Shown piece after piece: positions 10,967-20,396 of a stretch of 64,000 bases of DNA (position 1 is its first letter; each line of letters starts with the position of its first letter). Location: NCBI GenBank assembly GCA_019973575.1, contig BPUI01000002.1:558001-622000 (forward strand). The letters are read 5' to 3'. Made by a program: the position numbers and the translations under genes. The notes under the pieces were generated by a model. That model had not been told where the DNA came from. It was given only the letters and a program-made list of their open reading frames with translations, and made no database searches. The stretch is from Gemmatimonadetes bacterium T265 (lineage in GTDB: Bacteria > Gemmatimonadota > Gemmatimonadetes > Gemmatimonadales > Gemmatimonadaceae).

Positions 10967-12595
10967 ATGCCTAACGCTTCCACGCTCCGCCGGACGCTCC
11001 GCCGCGCGCGCCGCACCTCCGCCGCGGCCGCGGCCGGCCTCGCGCTCGCCGGCGCCGCCGGCGTGAGCGCCTGCACCGACGTCACCGTCAACAACCCGAG
11101 CGCGATCAACAGCAACACCGCGTTCAGCGACCCCGGCGCCTACCAGGCCTTCCTCGCCAAGCTCTACGCCAACCTCGCCGTCAGCGGCCCGCTCGGCTCG
11201 GGGAACAGCGACATCCAGGGCATCGACCCCGGGTTCGCGCAGTACCTCCGGCTGCTCTGGCAAATGCAGGAGCTGCCGACCGAGGAGGCGGTCATCGCCT
11301 GGTCAGAACAGACGCTGCAGGACCTCAACCGGCAGACCTGGAGCGCGCCGAACAACTACTCGACCACGATGTACGCGCGCATCCTGTCGCAGGCGACGTT
11401 CGCGAGCGAGTTCCTGCGCCAGACGACCGACGCCCAGCTCGCCAGCCGGAACGTCCCGGCCGCGCAGCGCGCGCAGATCCAGGCGTACCGGGCCGAGGCG
11501 CGCTTCCTCCGCGCGCTGAGCTACTGGCACGCGATCGACATCTTCGGCAGCGTACCGCTCGTGACCGAGGCCACGCCGATCGGCGGCGCGGCGCCCGCGC
11601 AGGCCTCGCGCACCGACCTGTACAACTTCGTCGTGAGCGAGCTGACCGCCATCCGCGACCAGCTCCCCGCGAAGACGGCCGACACGTACGGGCGCGCCAC
11701 CCCGGCCGCGGCGGACATGCTGCTCGCCAAGCTCTACCTGAACGCCGCGGTCTACACCGGCACGGCGCAGTACGCGAGCGCCCTCGCGGCCGTGCAACGC
11801 ATCATCAGCTCGGGCGCGTACTCGCTCGACCCGAGCTACCAGCACCTGTTTCTGGCCGACAACAACACGTCGCCGGAGCTGATCTTCGTGGTCACGCAGG
11901 ACGGGGCGCACACGCAGGGCTTCGGCGGGACGACGTTCATCATCCACGCCGCGCTCGGCGGCGCGCTCAACGACAGCGCGGTGACGAGCTTCGGCGTCGG
12001 CGGCGGCTGGTACGGGCTGCGCGCGAAGCCCGAACTCGTCGCGCTCTTCGGGGCCGACACGACGGCCGGCACGGACCAGCGCGCGTCCATGGTGTACGGC
12101 AACGGGCAGACCCTCGGGATCGAGGACCTGACGCAGTTCCCGCAGGGGTACATGATCCGCAAGTACCGCAACATCACGTCCGCCGGCGTGCCCGGCTCCG
12201 ACCAGACCTACGCGGACACCGACTACCCGATGTTCCGGCTCGGCGACGCGTACCTGATGTACGCCGAGGCGTTCCTACGCGGCGGCGGCGGCGACCAGGG
12301 GACTGCGCTCGGCTACGTCAACGCGCTCCGGACGCGGGTCGGGGCGGCGCCGATCACGGCGAGTCAACTCACGCTCCCCTTCATCCTCGACGAGCGAGGC
12401 CGCGAGCTGTTCTGGGAGGGGCACCGCCGCACGGACCTCGTGCGCTTCGGGGTCTTCACCGGCGGGACCAAGCTCTGGACGTTTAAATTCGGCGTGCCAA
12501 CGGGCGCGGCGAGCCCGGCGAGTCACGACCTGTACCCGATCCCGGCCAACGAGCTGTCGGCCAACCCGAGCCTCAAACAGAACCCGGGGTACTGA
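10967..12595 (+). CDS. SusD/RagB-family nutrient-binding lipoprotein
   Basis: A 542-residue SusD-like protein. It begins with an Arg-rich n-region, hydrophobic core and lipobox-like GVSAC (Cys about 36), then TDVTVNNPSAI, typical of mature SusD N-termini. TPR-like helices follow, including EARFLRALSYWHAIDIFGSVPLV, a SusD hallmark. Near the C-terminus are RLGDAYLMYAEA and LDERGRELFWEGHRRTDLVRFG, conserved across the family. It would cap the SusC barrel at the cell surface and bind the glycan. It starts 14 bp after susC and is surely co-transcribed. Its N-terminal codons contain a GCCTAAC heptamer. Confidence 0.93.
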   Translation: MPNASTLRRTLRRARRTSAAAAAGLALAGAAGVSACTDVTVNNPSAINSNTAFSDPGAYQAFLAKLYANLAVSGPLGSGNSDIQGIDPGFAQYLRLLWQMQELPTEEAVIAWSEQTLQDLNRQTWSAPNNYSTTMYARILSQATFASEFLRQTTDAQLASRNVPAAQRAQIQAYRAEARFLRALSYWHAIDIFGSVPLVTEATPIGGAAPAQASRTDLYNFVVSELTAIRDQLPAKTADTYGRATPAAADMLLAKLYLNAAVYTGTAQYASALAAVQRIISSGAYSLDPSYQHLFLADNNTSPELIFVVTQDGAHTQGFGGTTFIIHAALGGALNDSAVTSFGVGGGWYGLRAKPELVALFGADTTAGTDQRASMVYGNGQTLGIEDLTQFPQGYMIRKYRNITSAGVPGSDQTYADTDYPMFRLGDAYLMYAEAFLRGGGGDQGTALGYVNALRTRVGAAPITASQLTLPFILDERGRELFWEGHRRTDLVRFGVFTGGTKLWTFKFGVPTGAASPASHDLYPIPANELSANPSLKQNPGY

Positions 12596-12651
12596 ACCGG
12601 GGCACCAAGCCGGCCGCGGTAGGCCGGAGCCCTGGCCGCCTGACGCGTCCG

Positions 12652-12761
12652 GTCGTCCCGAGGCCCGCGGTCGTCCGGGCGTCGCGAGGGACCTCCTCTC
12701 CGCGGGGACGGGCCAATCCCGTCGCCTCGGACAGCAGGTCCCTCGCTGCGCTCGGGACGAC
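12652..12761. repeat. Imperfect inverted repeat downstream of susD
   Basis: The left part (12652-12694) starts GTCGTCCCGAG and ends GCGAGGGACCT; the right part (12736-12761) is AGGTCCCTCGC...GCTCGGGACGAC, its reverse complement apart from an internal insertion. Together they can fold into a long bipartite hairpin. The arms look like a mobile-type intergenic palindrome rather than a simple terminator, but it may attenuate transcription between susCD and the amylase gene. Confidence 0.6.
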
Positions 12762-12775
12762 ACCCGCCACCATCT

Positions 12776-14344
12776 ATGCCGCGCTCTCACGCCTTCGCGC
12801 TCTCCCTCGCCGCACTGACCGCCTGCGGCGGCTCCGACACAACGACCGCCCCGCCCGTCGTCACCGCACCCTCGCCGCGGCCGACGCTCGCCGCCACCTA
12901 CCGCGCGAGCGGCCACGCCGCCGCGGGCGACACGTTCGTCGAACTCTTCGAGTGGCGGTGGGCGGACGTCGCCTCAGAGTGCGAGAGTATGTTAGGCCCG
13001 GCCGGCTACAAGGCCGCGCTGGTGTCCGCGCCGCAGGAGTCGGCCGTCATCGCCGGCTTCCCGTGGTGGCAGCGCTACCAGCCCGTCAGCTACAGCATCG
13101 CCCGGAGCCGCTCGGGGACCGGGGCCGAGTTCGCGGGCATGGTCGCCCGCTGCAAGGCGGCCGGGGTCGACGTCTACGTCGACGCCGTCCTGAACCACAT
13201 GACGGCGGGGAGCGGGACCGGGAGCAACGGCACCATCTACACCAAGTACAACTACCCGGGCACGTGGCAGCAGGGCGACTTCCACACGCCGTGCGCGGTG
13301 AGCAACTATCAGGACGCGGCCAACGTGCAGGAGTGCGAGCTCGTCGGCCTGGCCGACCTCAACACCGGGTCGGCGAGTGTTAGGCAGAAGCTGGCGGATT
13401 ACCTCGCCGGCCTCGCGCGGCTGGGCGTCGCGGGCTTCCGGCTGGACGCGGCCAAGCACATCCAGCCCGTCGAACTCGACAGCGTACTGAGCCTTGCCGG
13501 TCGCACCCTCGCCGCGGAAGGGCGCGCGGTGCCGTACTACTTCGCCGAGGTGGTCGACTACGGCGGCGAGACGGTGCACGCGACCGACTACCTGGGGCTC
13601 AACTACACGGCGGGCGGCGCGTCGGACATCACCGAGTTCAAGGTCACGGGGCTCGGCAGCAAGTTCCTCAACACCGGCGGGCAGCGCGTGTCCGACCTGC
13701 GGACGTTCTCGGTCGCCAACTGGGGCATCCTGCCGGCGGACAAGGCGGTGGTCTTCCTCGAGAACCACGACACACAGCGCGACGCGACGGACGCGGGGTT
13801 CACCTACCGCTACGGCCCGCTGTACCGGCTCGGCATGGTCTACCTGCTAGGCCAGCCCTACGGCTACCCGTCGGTGATGTCGAGCTACGCCTTCGACCGC
13901 AGCACGCAGGCCGGGCGCGACGCGGGGCCGCCGTCGGACGCGGCGGGGAACACCACCCCCGTGACGTGCGCGTCGTCGCTCGAGACGGCCACCGTCGGCG
14001 AATGGGTGTGCGAGCACCGCGACCCGACGCTGCGCGCGATGGTCGCCTTCCGCCGCGCGGTCGCGGGCACGGACCTGACGTGGAACTGGGACGACGGCCA
14101 GAACGCGGTCGCCTTCTCGCGCGGCGCCAAGGGCTTCGTGGCGATCAACAGCAACGGCACGTCCGCGCACGTCACCACGGCGGGCGGGCTCGCGGCGGGC
14201 GAATACTGCGACGTACTCACCGGGGGCCACGCCGCCGCGGGCGGCTGCGCCGGCACGCGCGTGACGGTGCGCGCGGGCGGCGCGGTGGACCTCGTCGTCC
14301 CGGCGAAGACGGCCGTGGTGTTGGAGGCGGGAGTCGGCCCGTGA
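12776..14344 (+). CDS. Secreted GH13 alpha-amylase (lipoprotein)
   Basis: A 522-residue glycoside hydrolase family 13 enzyme with an N-terminal lipoprotein signal (LAALTAC, Cys17). The TIM-barrel motifs are present: DAVLNHM (region I), GFRLDAAKH with nucleophile Asp224, YFAEV with acid/base Glu258, and FLENHDTQR with transition-state stabiliser Asp332. The order and the WRWADVASEC opening resemble bacterial and animal-type alpha-amylases. A C-terminal beta domain ends with VDLVVPAKTAVVLEAG. It should cut internal alpha-1,4 bonds of starch at the cell surface and feed oligosaccharides to the SusC/D pair 180 bp upstream. Confidence 0.92.
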   Translation: MPRSHAFALSLAALTACGGSDTTTAPPVVTAPSPRPTLAATYRASGHAAAGDTFVELFEWRWADVASECESMLGPAGYKAALVSAPQESAVIAGFPWWQRYQPVSYSIARSRSGTGAEFAGMVARCKAAGVDVYVDAVLNHMTAGSGTGSNGTIYTKYNYPGTWQQGDFHTPCAVSNYQDAANVQECELVGLADLNTGSASVRQKLADYLAGLARLGVAGFRLDAAKHIQPVELDSVLSLAGRTLAAEGRAVPYYFAEVVDYGGETVHATDYLGLNYTAGGASDITEFKVTGLGSKFLNTGGQRVSDLRTFSVANWGILPADKAVVFLENHDTQRDATDAGFTYRYGPLYRLGMVYLLGQPYGYPSVMSSYAFDRSTQAGRDAGPPSDAAGNTTPVTCASSLETATVGEWVCEHRDPTLRAMVAFRRAVAGTDLTWNWDDGQNAVAFSRGAKGFVAINSNGTSAHVTTAGGLAAGEYCDVLTGGHAAAGGCAGTRVTVRAGGAVDLVVPAKTAVVLEAGVGP

Positions 14345-14422
14345 GGCGCGCCACGGACGAGGCGGCGGGGCGGTCCTCGGGGTGACCCGCGGGGCGACCG
14401 CACCCCGACTCCCTCGCGCACG

Positions 14423-15763
14423 TCAATCGCCGGTCACCCGCACGAGCGCGTAGTCGCGCGCGCCCTTGCGCAGCAGCAGGTACCGTCCGGCGAGCAAATC
14501 CCCCTCGGCGAGCGCCCGCTCGCCCGCGGAGAGCCGGCGCCCGCTCGCCGTCAGCCCGCCCTGCTCCAGCAGCCGCCGCGCCGCCCCCTTGCTCGGCGCG
14601 AGCCCGGCCGCGACGAACAGCTCCGGCACGTCGATCGCCGTTAGGCTGTCCGCAGGGCGCGCGACCTCGGTCACCGGGAACTCCTTCGACAGCGCCCCGA
14701 CCGCGGCCGGCGACAGCGCGTGCGGGTCGCCCTTGGAGAAGAGCAGCGCCGAGAGCTCCTGCGCCACGCGCGCGCCCTCCGCGCCGTGCACGCGGCCCGT
14801 GACGTCGTACGCGAGCGCGTGCTGCGCCTCGCGCCGGTCCGGCCGCTCGGCGGTCGCCCGGTCGAGCGCCTCGACCTCCTCGCGCGCGAGCTGGGTGTAG
14901 TAGCGCAGCAGCCGCCCCACGTCGCGGTCGTCGGCGTGGATCCAGAACTGGAAGAACTGGTACGCCGACGTGCGCTGCGGGTCGAGCCACACCGCGCCGC
15001 CCTCGGTCTTGCCGAACTTCTGCCCGCCCGCCGTCGTGAGCAGCGGGAACGTGAGGCCGTGCGCCTGCGCCCCGTCCATCCGGCGCACGAGGTCCGCGCC
15101 CGCGGTGATGTTCCCCCACTGGTCACTCCCGCCCACCTGCACCGTCACGCCGTAGCGGCGCCGCAGCTCGACGAAGTCGTACGCCTGCAGCAGCATGTAC
15201 GAGAACTCCGTGTACGAGATCCCCGTCTCCATGCGCGCGCGCACGCTCTCCTTGGCGAGCATCACGTTCACCGAGAAGTGCTTCCCGACGTCGCGGAGGA
15301 AGTCGATCGCGTTCAGCGGCGCGAGCCACTCCCCGTTGTCGGCCACCGCCGCCGCGGCCGGCCCGTCGAAGTCGAGGAAGCGCTCGAGCTGGGCGCGGAT
15401 CGCCCGCGCGTTCTCCTCCACGACGTCGCGCGTGTTCAGCTGCCGTTCGGCCGTCTTGCCGCTCGGGTCGCCGATCATCCCCGTCCCGCCGCCGACGAGC
15501 GCGACGGGGCGGTGCCCGTACTGCTGCAGCCGCACGAGCCCCATGATCGGCAGCAGGTTACCGACGTGCAGGCTCGCCGCGGTCGGGTCGAACCCGCAGT
15601 ACGCCCGCGCCGGGCCGGCCGAGAGGTGGGCGGAGAGGCCGTCGGTCGCCTGGTAGAGGAGCCCGCGCCACGCGAGGTCATCGAGCAGCGGGTCGCCCTG
15701 CGCGGGGTCCGGGGGCGAGTGGTCCGGGGCGGCCATCGGGACGTCGGCGCTCGTGTCGGTCAT
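14423..15763 (-). CDS. tyrS: Tyrosyl-tRNA synthetase
   Basis: A 446-residue class I aminoacyl-tRNA synthetase that charges tRNA-Tyr in the cytoplasm. The HIGH-type motif is HVGN (about residues 66-69) and the KMSKS-type motif is KFGKT (about 249-253), the bacterial TyrRS form. GGSDQWGNI and YCGFDPTA are TyrRS-specific. The C-terminus holds an S4 RNA-binding domain (ELFVAAGLAPSKGAARRLLEQGG). The ATG at 15763 precedes an acidic 25-residue N-terminal stretch; a later Met (residue 10) is possible. It converges on the amylase and diverges from the PBP gene. Confidence 0.95.
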   Translation of the reverse strand: MTDTSADVPMAAPDHSPPDPAQGDPLLDDLAWRGLLYQATDGLSAHLSAGPARAYCGFDPTAASLHVGNLLPIMGLVRLQQYGHRPVALVGGGTGMIGDPSGKTAERQLNTRDVVEENARAIRAQLERFLDFDGPAAAAVADNGEWLAPLNAIDFLRDVGKHFSVNVMLAKESVRARMETGISYTEFSYMLLQAYDFVELRRRYGVTVQVGGSDQWGNITAGADLVRRMDGAQAHGLTFPLLTTAGGQKFGKTEGGAVWLDPQRTSAYQFFQFWIHADDRDVGRLLRYYTQLAREEVEALDRATAERPDRREAQHALAYDVTGRVHGAEGARVAQELSALLFSKGDPHALSPAAVGALSKEFPVTEVARPADSLTAIDVPELFVAAGLAPSKGAARRLLEQGGLTASGRRLSAGERALAEGDLLAGRYLLLRKGARDYALVRVTGD

Positions 15764-15829
15764 GCTGCCAAAATACCCCGGCCGGGGTACCGGAGCCCGT
15801 CGCCCGCCGAAACACCCGGACGCGGCCGT

Positions 15830-15835
15830 TAGCTT
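15830..15835 (+). promoter_or_regulatory. Candidate -10 box (TAGCTT) for PBP1A gene
   Basis: TAGCTT lies 9 bp before the ATG, which would place the transcription start at or within a few bases of the start codon. No good -35 is visible. The same hexamer occurs 43 bp before the ilvE start. Confidence 0.3.
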
Positions 15836-15844
15836 GCCTGCCGT

Positions 15845-18217
15845 ATGCCGTCCGCCTCGCCCCCGCCGAAGTCTCCGCCCAACCGCGCCGCGCCCCGGCG
15901 CCCGCGTCGTGCCGCGCCCGGGTGGCTCGGCCGCCACGCGCGCCTCGTGCGCGGCGTCGCCCTCACACTGACCTTCGGCGTCGCGGCCGCGTTCGGCGCG
16001 ATCTACGCCGGCTGGGTGCTCGTCTGCCAGAACGGGGCGTGCCCGTCGGTCGCCTCGCTCGAAGGCTACAACCCGCGGCAGACGTCCAAGCTCTTCGCCG
16101 CCGACGGCCGGTTCGTGGCCGAGATCGGCAACGAGCGGCGCACGCTGGTGAAGCTGGGCGACATCCCCGACGTCGTGAAGCAGGCGTTCCTGGTCACCGA
16201 GGATAAGCGCTTCTACGACCACAGCGGCGTCGACTGGCTGCGCGTGCCGGGCGCGCTCCTGCGCGACGTCCGGTACCGGTCGTTCAAGGAGGGCTTCTCG
16301 ACGATCACGATGCAGCTCGCGCGCAACGTCTTCAGCGACGACATCAGCCGCGAGAAGACGCTCGTCCGCAAGCTGCGCGAGGCCAAGGTGGCGCGGCAGA
16401 TCGAGCAGCAGTACTCGAAGGACAAGATCCTCGAGCTCTACCTCAATCAGATCTACCTCGGCGCGGGCGCCTACGGCGTCGAGACGGCGGCGCACCGCTA
16501 CTTCGGCAAGGGCGTGCGCGACCTGAACCTGGCCGAGGCGGCGACGCTCGCCGCGCTGCCCAAGGGGCCGGAGCGCTACAACCCGCGCCGCTACCCGGAG
16601 CGCGCGATCCAGCGCCGCAACACGATCATCGGCCTGATGGCCCGCGAGGCCGTCGTGAGCGACGCCGACGCGCGCCTCGCGCAGGCGTACCCGCTCGCGA
16701 TGGCCGGCAAGGAGGAGGCGGGCGAGAGCGCGCCGTACTTCGTCGAGTGGGTGCGGCAGCAGCTCGAAGCCAAATTCGGCCGGCAGCTCTATGAGGACGG
16801 CCTGAAGGTCTACACGACGCTCGACGCCGACATGCAGAGCGCGGCCGAGCGGGCGTTGGAGGCGCAGCTCCGCGCGATCGAGGCGGGGCGGTACGGGGCG
16901 TACAAGCACACGACCTTCGAGCAGTACGCCGCGCGCGGCGCGGGCGACGAGCCGCAGACCGGCGCGTCGAGCCCGTACCTGCAGGGGGCCTTCGTCGCGC
17001 TCGACCCGCGCACCGGCGCGGTGCGCGCGCTCGTGGGCGGCCGCGACTTCGACGACTCCAAGTTCAACCGCGCGACGCAGGCGCTCCGGCAGCCCGGGTC
17101 GAGCTTCAAGCCGATCGTCTACAGCACCGCCGTGCAGAACGGCCGCGGCCCCGCGACGATCGTCGACGACGACCCGATCACGTTAGGCGACTGGACGCCG
17201 AAGAACTTCGACGGGAAGTTCATGGGCCCGATGCCGATGCGGCGCGGGCTGTACCTGTCGCGCAACCTCGTCGCCGTGCGCGTGGGCGCGGACTTCGGCC
17301 CGCAGGCCGTGATCGGCGAGGCGCGCCGCTTCGGCATCACGACGCCGATCCCCGCCTACCCCTCGATCTACCTCGGCTCCGCGTCGGTCTACCCGCTCGA
17401 GATGGTCGCCGCGTACACGACGTTCGCGTCGCTCGGCACCCGCTCCGCCCCCTTCGCAATCACGCGCGTCGAGGGCCGCCGCGGCGAGGTGCTCTGGGAG
17501 CCGAGTCCGAAGCGCGACCCGGTGATGAGCGCCGAGGAGGCGTACCTGATGGTGAGCATGATGAAGGACGTGAACCAGCACGGCACCGCGTACAACGCCG
17601 TCTGGGGGGCGGGCTTCCAGGTACCCTCGGCGGGCAAGACGGGGACGACCAACGACGGCGCCGACGCGTGGTACATCGGCTACACGCGCGACCTCGTCGC
17701 CGGCGTGTGGGTCGGGATGGACCGGCCGCAGAAGATCAAGGCCAACGCGCAGGGCGGCGAGCTCGCCGCGCCCGCGTGGACCGCCTTCATGACCGAGGTC
17801 TACCGCCGGCGCCCGACGCCGGGCGACTGGGAGCAGCCCGCCGGCGTCGTCGAGCGGCAGCTCGTCGCCGGCACCGACAAGCTGTGGACGGCCGACTGCG
17901 TCGGCGCGCCGGTGACGACCGAGCTGTTCGTCGCCGGCGCCGAGCCGACCGATAGCTGCGTCCCGGGCGAGACCTACGGCGCCGATTCGTTAGGCGCGCG
18001 CCCCGACACGGCCGGCGCGGACGAGCTCGGCACCGGCGCGCCGCGCCCGGCCCGCCGCCCCACGGTGCCGTTCGACAGCGCCCCGGTCAGCACGCTCGAC
18101 TCGCTCGGGGCGCCGCGACCGACCCCGCGGCCGCGCCGCCGCCGGGCCGTCCCCGACAGCTTCGGCATGCCGATGCCCGCCCCGTCGCCGGCGCGCCCCA
18201 CCGTCCCGGTCCCATGA
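15845..18217 (+). CDS. Penicillin-binding protein 1A, bifunctional
   Basis: A 790-residue class A PBP that polymerises and crosslinks peptidoglycan in the periplasm. A Pro/Arg-rich cytoplasmic tail precedes one transmembrane helix (about 37-58). The GT51 glycosyltransferase domain shows EDKRFYDHSG and STITMQLARN. The transpeptidase domain has SSFK (Ser about 419, Lys about 422), SRN, and KTGTT (Lys about 598). The last 100 residues are Pro/Arg-rich and disordered, as in many PBP1A proteins. Its last 4 bases overlap the next gene (ATGA). Confidence 0.93.
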   Translation: MPSASPPPKSPPNRAAPRRPRRAAPGWLGRHARLVRGVALTLTFGVAAAFGAIYAGWVLVCQNGACPSVASLEGYNPRQTSKLFAADGRFVAEIGNERRTLVKLGDIPDVVKQAFLVTEDKRFYDHSGVDWLRVPGALLRDVRYRSFKEGFSTITMQLARNVFSDDISREKTLVRKLREAKVARQIEQQYSKDKILELYLNQIYLGAGAYGVETAAHRYFGKGVRDLNLAEAATLAALPKGPERYNPRRYPERAIQRRNTIIGLMAREAVVSDADARLAQAYPLAMAGKEEAGESAPYFVEWVRQQLEAKFGRQLYEDGLKVYTTLDADMQSAAERALEAQLRAIEAGRYGAYKHTTFEQYAARGAGDEPQTGASSPYLQGAFVALDPRTGAVRALVGGRDFDDSKFNRATQALRQPGSSFKPIVYSTAVQNGRGPATIVDDDPITLGDWTPKNFDGKFMGPMPMRRGLYLSRNLVAVRVGADFGPQAVIGEARRFGITTPIPAYPSIYLGSASVYPLEMVAAYTTFASLGTRSAPFAITRVEGRRGEVLWEPSPKRDPVMSAEEAYLMVSMMKDVNQHGTAYNAVWGAGFQVPSAGKTGTTNDGADAWYIGYTRDLVAGVWVGMDRPQKIKANAQGGELAAPAWTAFMTEVYRRRPTPGDWEQPAGVVERQLVAGTDKLWTADCVGAPVTTELFVAGAEPTDSCVPGETYGADSLGARPDTAGADELGTGAPRPARRPTVPFDSAPVSTLDSLGAPRPTPRPRRRRAVPDSFGMPMPAPSPARPTVPVP

Positions 18218-19029
18218 GCGACGACGTCACGAGCGACGACGCGATGACCTCCGCCCCCGCGTGGCGGCCGCGCGACTGCCACGCGCACACCACCTTCTCC
18301 GACGGCGCGCTCACCCCAGCCGGCCTCGTCGGCGTCGCGGGGGAGCGCGGCGTGCGGCCGAGCATCGCCGACCACTGCTCGCGCGACGTCACCCTCGCCG
18401 TGAAGGACGCCGACGCGTTCCGCCGCTACGTGACCGCGCTCGAGGCCGTACGCGCCGTCCACCCCGAGCTCGCCGTCAGCGGCGAGTTCTGCTGGCACGA
18501 CGGGCTCTGGCGCGAACTGCCCGCCGCGCTCTGGGCCAGGCTCGACCACGCCGTCGGCTCCCTCCACGCGATCCACCTCGCCGACGGCACGCGCGTGCAC
18601 ATGTTCTCGCGCCAACTCCCGGCCGGGCTCGACCTCGACGTCTACATGGAGGCGCACGTGGCCGAGCTCGAGCGCTTCGCGCGCGGGATGCCCGTCGACG
18701 TCCTCGCCCACCCCACGCTCCTCCCGCTCCCCGTCCGCGGCCACCCGCCCGAGGAGCTGTGGACGGAGGCGCGCGAGGAGCGCGCGGTCGCCGCCCTCGC
18801 CGCGGCCGGCATCGCGTTCGAGGTCAGCAACCGCTACCGCCCGCACGAGCGCTTCGTCCGCCGCGCCGTCGAGGGCGGCGCGCGGCTCGCGCTCGGCTCG
18901 GACGGGCACGCGGTGCAGCAGGTGGCCGACGTCGTCTGGCCGCTCGCGACGGCGCGCGCGTGCGGGGCGCGCGACGAGGACCTGTACGACCCGTCGGTGC
19001 ACGGGCGGCGCGGGGTCGAGGCGCGGTAG
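18214..19029 (+). CDS. PHP-domain metal-dependent hydrolase
   Basis: A 271-residue PHP (polymerase and histidinol phosphatase) domain protein. Metal-ligand motifs are visible: DCHAHTTFSDG near the N-terminus, ADHCSRD, GEFCWHD, DVLAHPTLLPLP and a late LGSDGHAV. The order fits stand-alone PHP phosphoesterases such as histidinol-phosphatase-like enzymes. The substrate is unknown: there are no histidine genes nearby and no polymerase domain. ATG 18214 overlaps the PBP1A stop, so the two are translationally coupled. Confidence 0.8.
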   Translation: MSDDVTSDDAMTSAPAWRPRDCHAHTTFSDGALTPAGLVGVAGERGVRPSIADHCSRDVTLAVKDADAFRRYVTALEAVRAVHPELAVSGEFCWHDGLWRELPAALWARLDHAVGSLHAIHLADGTRVHMFSRQLPAGLDLDVYMEAHVAELERFARGMPVDVLAHPTLLPLPVRGHPPEELWTEAREERAVAALAAAGIAFEVSNRYRPHERFVRRAVEGGARLALGSDGHAVQQVADVVWPLATARACGARDEDLYDPSVHGRRGVEAR

Positions 19030-19082
19030 ATCGCGTTAGGCGATCGTCAGGCGCCGGCCCCGCGCCGCCCCGCACGCGCCCC

Positions 19083-20147
19083 ATGCGTGTCTACACCGCC
19101 CGCTGGCTCCTCCCCGTCGCGTCCCCGCGCGTCCGGGACGGCGCCGTCGCGGTCGACCACGCGGGCCGCATCGCGTACGTCGGCCCCGCCGCGGGCGCCC
19201 CGCCCGGCACCCCGCATCCGTTGGGCGACGCCGTCCTCCTCCCCGGCCTCGTCGCCGTCCACGCCGCCCCCGACCAGCCCGCCGCCCCGGGCGTGACGAC
19301 CGTCGCGACCCCGGTCGCGAGCCCGGGCGCCCTCGCCGCCCTGCTCGCGTCCGGCGTGCGGGCGGTCGCGTACTCGACGGTCGTCGGCCCGACCCCCGCC
19401 GACCGCGCCCCCGCGCTCGCCGCGCTCCACGAATCCGTCGCCCGCACCCGCGCCGCCATCGCCGCCGCGGGCGCGACCACCCGCGTCCAGTCTGGCGTCG
19501 CCCTCGCGCCCGTCCACGCCGTCCACGAAGACCTGCTCCTCGACGCCAGCGCCTGGGCCGTCGGCGAGCGCCTCCCGCTCGCCATCCCCGCCGGCGCGAG
19601 CGCGTCCGAGCTCGCCTTCATCCGCGACGCCGCCGGCCCGCACGCCGATGCCCTCCGCACCGCCGGCGTCGACGTCGTCCGCCGCGCCCACTCCACCGTC
19701 CACCTGCTCGCTGAACTCGGCGTCGCCCCGGTCGCCCGCCCGCTCCTCGTCGGCGGCGCCCTCTTCGACGAGAGCGACGTCGCCCTCGCCGCCTACTACG
19801 ACTGTCCGGTCGCCTACGCGCCGTTAGGCACCACCCCCGGCCCTCTCCCCGCGCTCCTCGACGCCGGCGCCCCCGTCGCCATCGCCGCCTCGACCGATCT
19901 GCTCCTGACCGCCGCCCGCCTCGCCCGCACCCCCGCCGAAGCGCTCCACCTCGTCACGCTCGGCGCCGCCCGCGCCCTCGGGCTCGACGCCGCGGTCGGC
20001 TCGCTCGAGGTCGGCAAGTCGGCCGACCTGTGCGCATTCCCGCTCGACCACGCCGTCGCCGAGACCTCGGGCCCCGAACGCGCCGTCCTCACGTCCGCAA
20101 CACGCGCCACCCTCCTCACCACCGTCCGAGGCGATCGACTCCCCTGA
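19083..20147 (+). CDS. Amidohydrolase-superfamily-like protein lacking metal ligands
   Basis: A 354-residue protein with the overall plan of metal-dependent amidohydrolases (TRZ/ATZ/MTA-SAH deaminase type). It has an N-terminal sandwich ending GDAVLLPGL, a central barrel, and a C-terminal ALHLVTLGAARALGLDAAVGSLEVGKSADLCAF block that is classic for the family. The catalytic metal motifs appear lost. The position of HxH reads VAVHAAPDQ, and the later HE/H and D positions read VALAAYYDCPVAYAPLG and IAASTD. It is probably non-hydrolytic or uses another chemistry. It follows the PHP gene by 53 bp; ATG 19083 has no strong ribosome-binding site. Confidence 0.62.
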   Translation: MRVYTARWLLPVASPRVRDGAVAVDHAGRIAYVGPAAGAPPGTPHPLGDAVLLPGLVAVHAAPDQPAAPGVTTVATPVASPGALAALLASGVRAVAYSTVVGPTPADRAPALAALHESVARTRAAIAAAGATTRVQSGVALAPVHAVHEDLLLDASAWAVGERLPLAIPAGASASELAFIRDAAGPHADALRTAGVDVVRRAHSTVHLLAELGVAPVARPLLVGGALFDESDVALAAYYDCPVAYAPLGTTPGPLPALLDAGAPVAIAASTDLLLTAARLARTPAEALHLVTLGAARALGLDAAVGSLEVGKSADLCAFPLDHAVAETSGPERAVLTSATRATLLTTVRGDRLP

Positions 20148-20396
20148 CGCGCCGTCCCCGACGCACTCGCTTGGGGCGGCGGGCGGACGCGGGACCGGAG
20201 CGAGCGTCGACGTCGCGGCCCTCTCGCCACCTAACCCCCGCGACACCCCGCGGGCCGTGCGTTGCTCAGCGAGCGGAGCGCCCCGCGTCCGCCCGCCACC
20301 GGCACGCCATCGCATGCCGACACGCCGCGGAACCCTCCCACCCCGTCTAGCTTTCGAAGAGCAGCAGCACCCACGCCCCCACACCGCGAGACCCCA

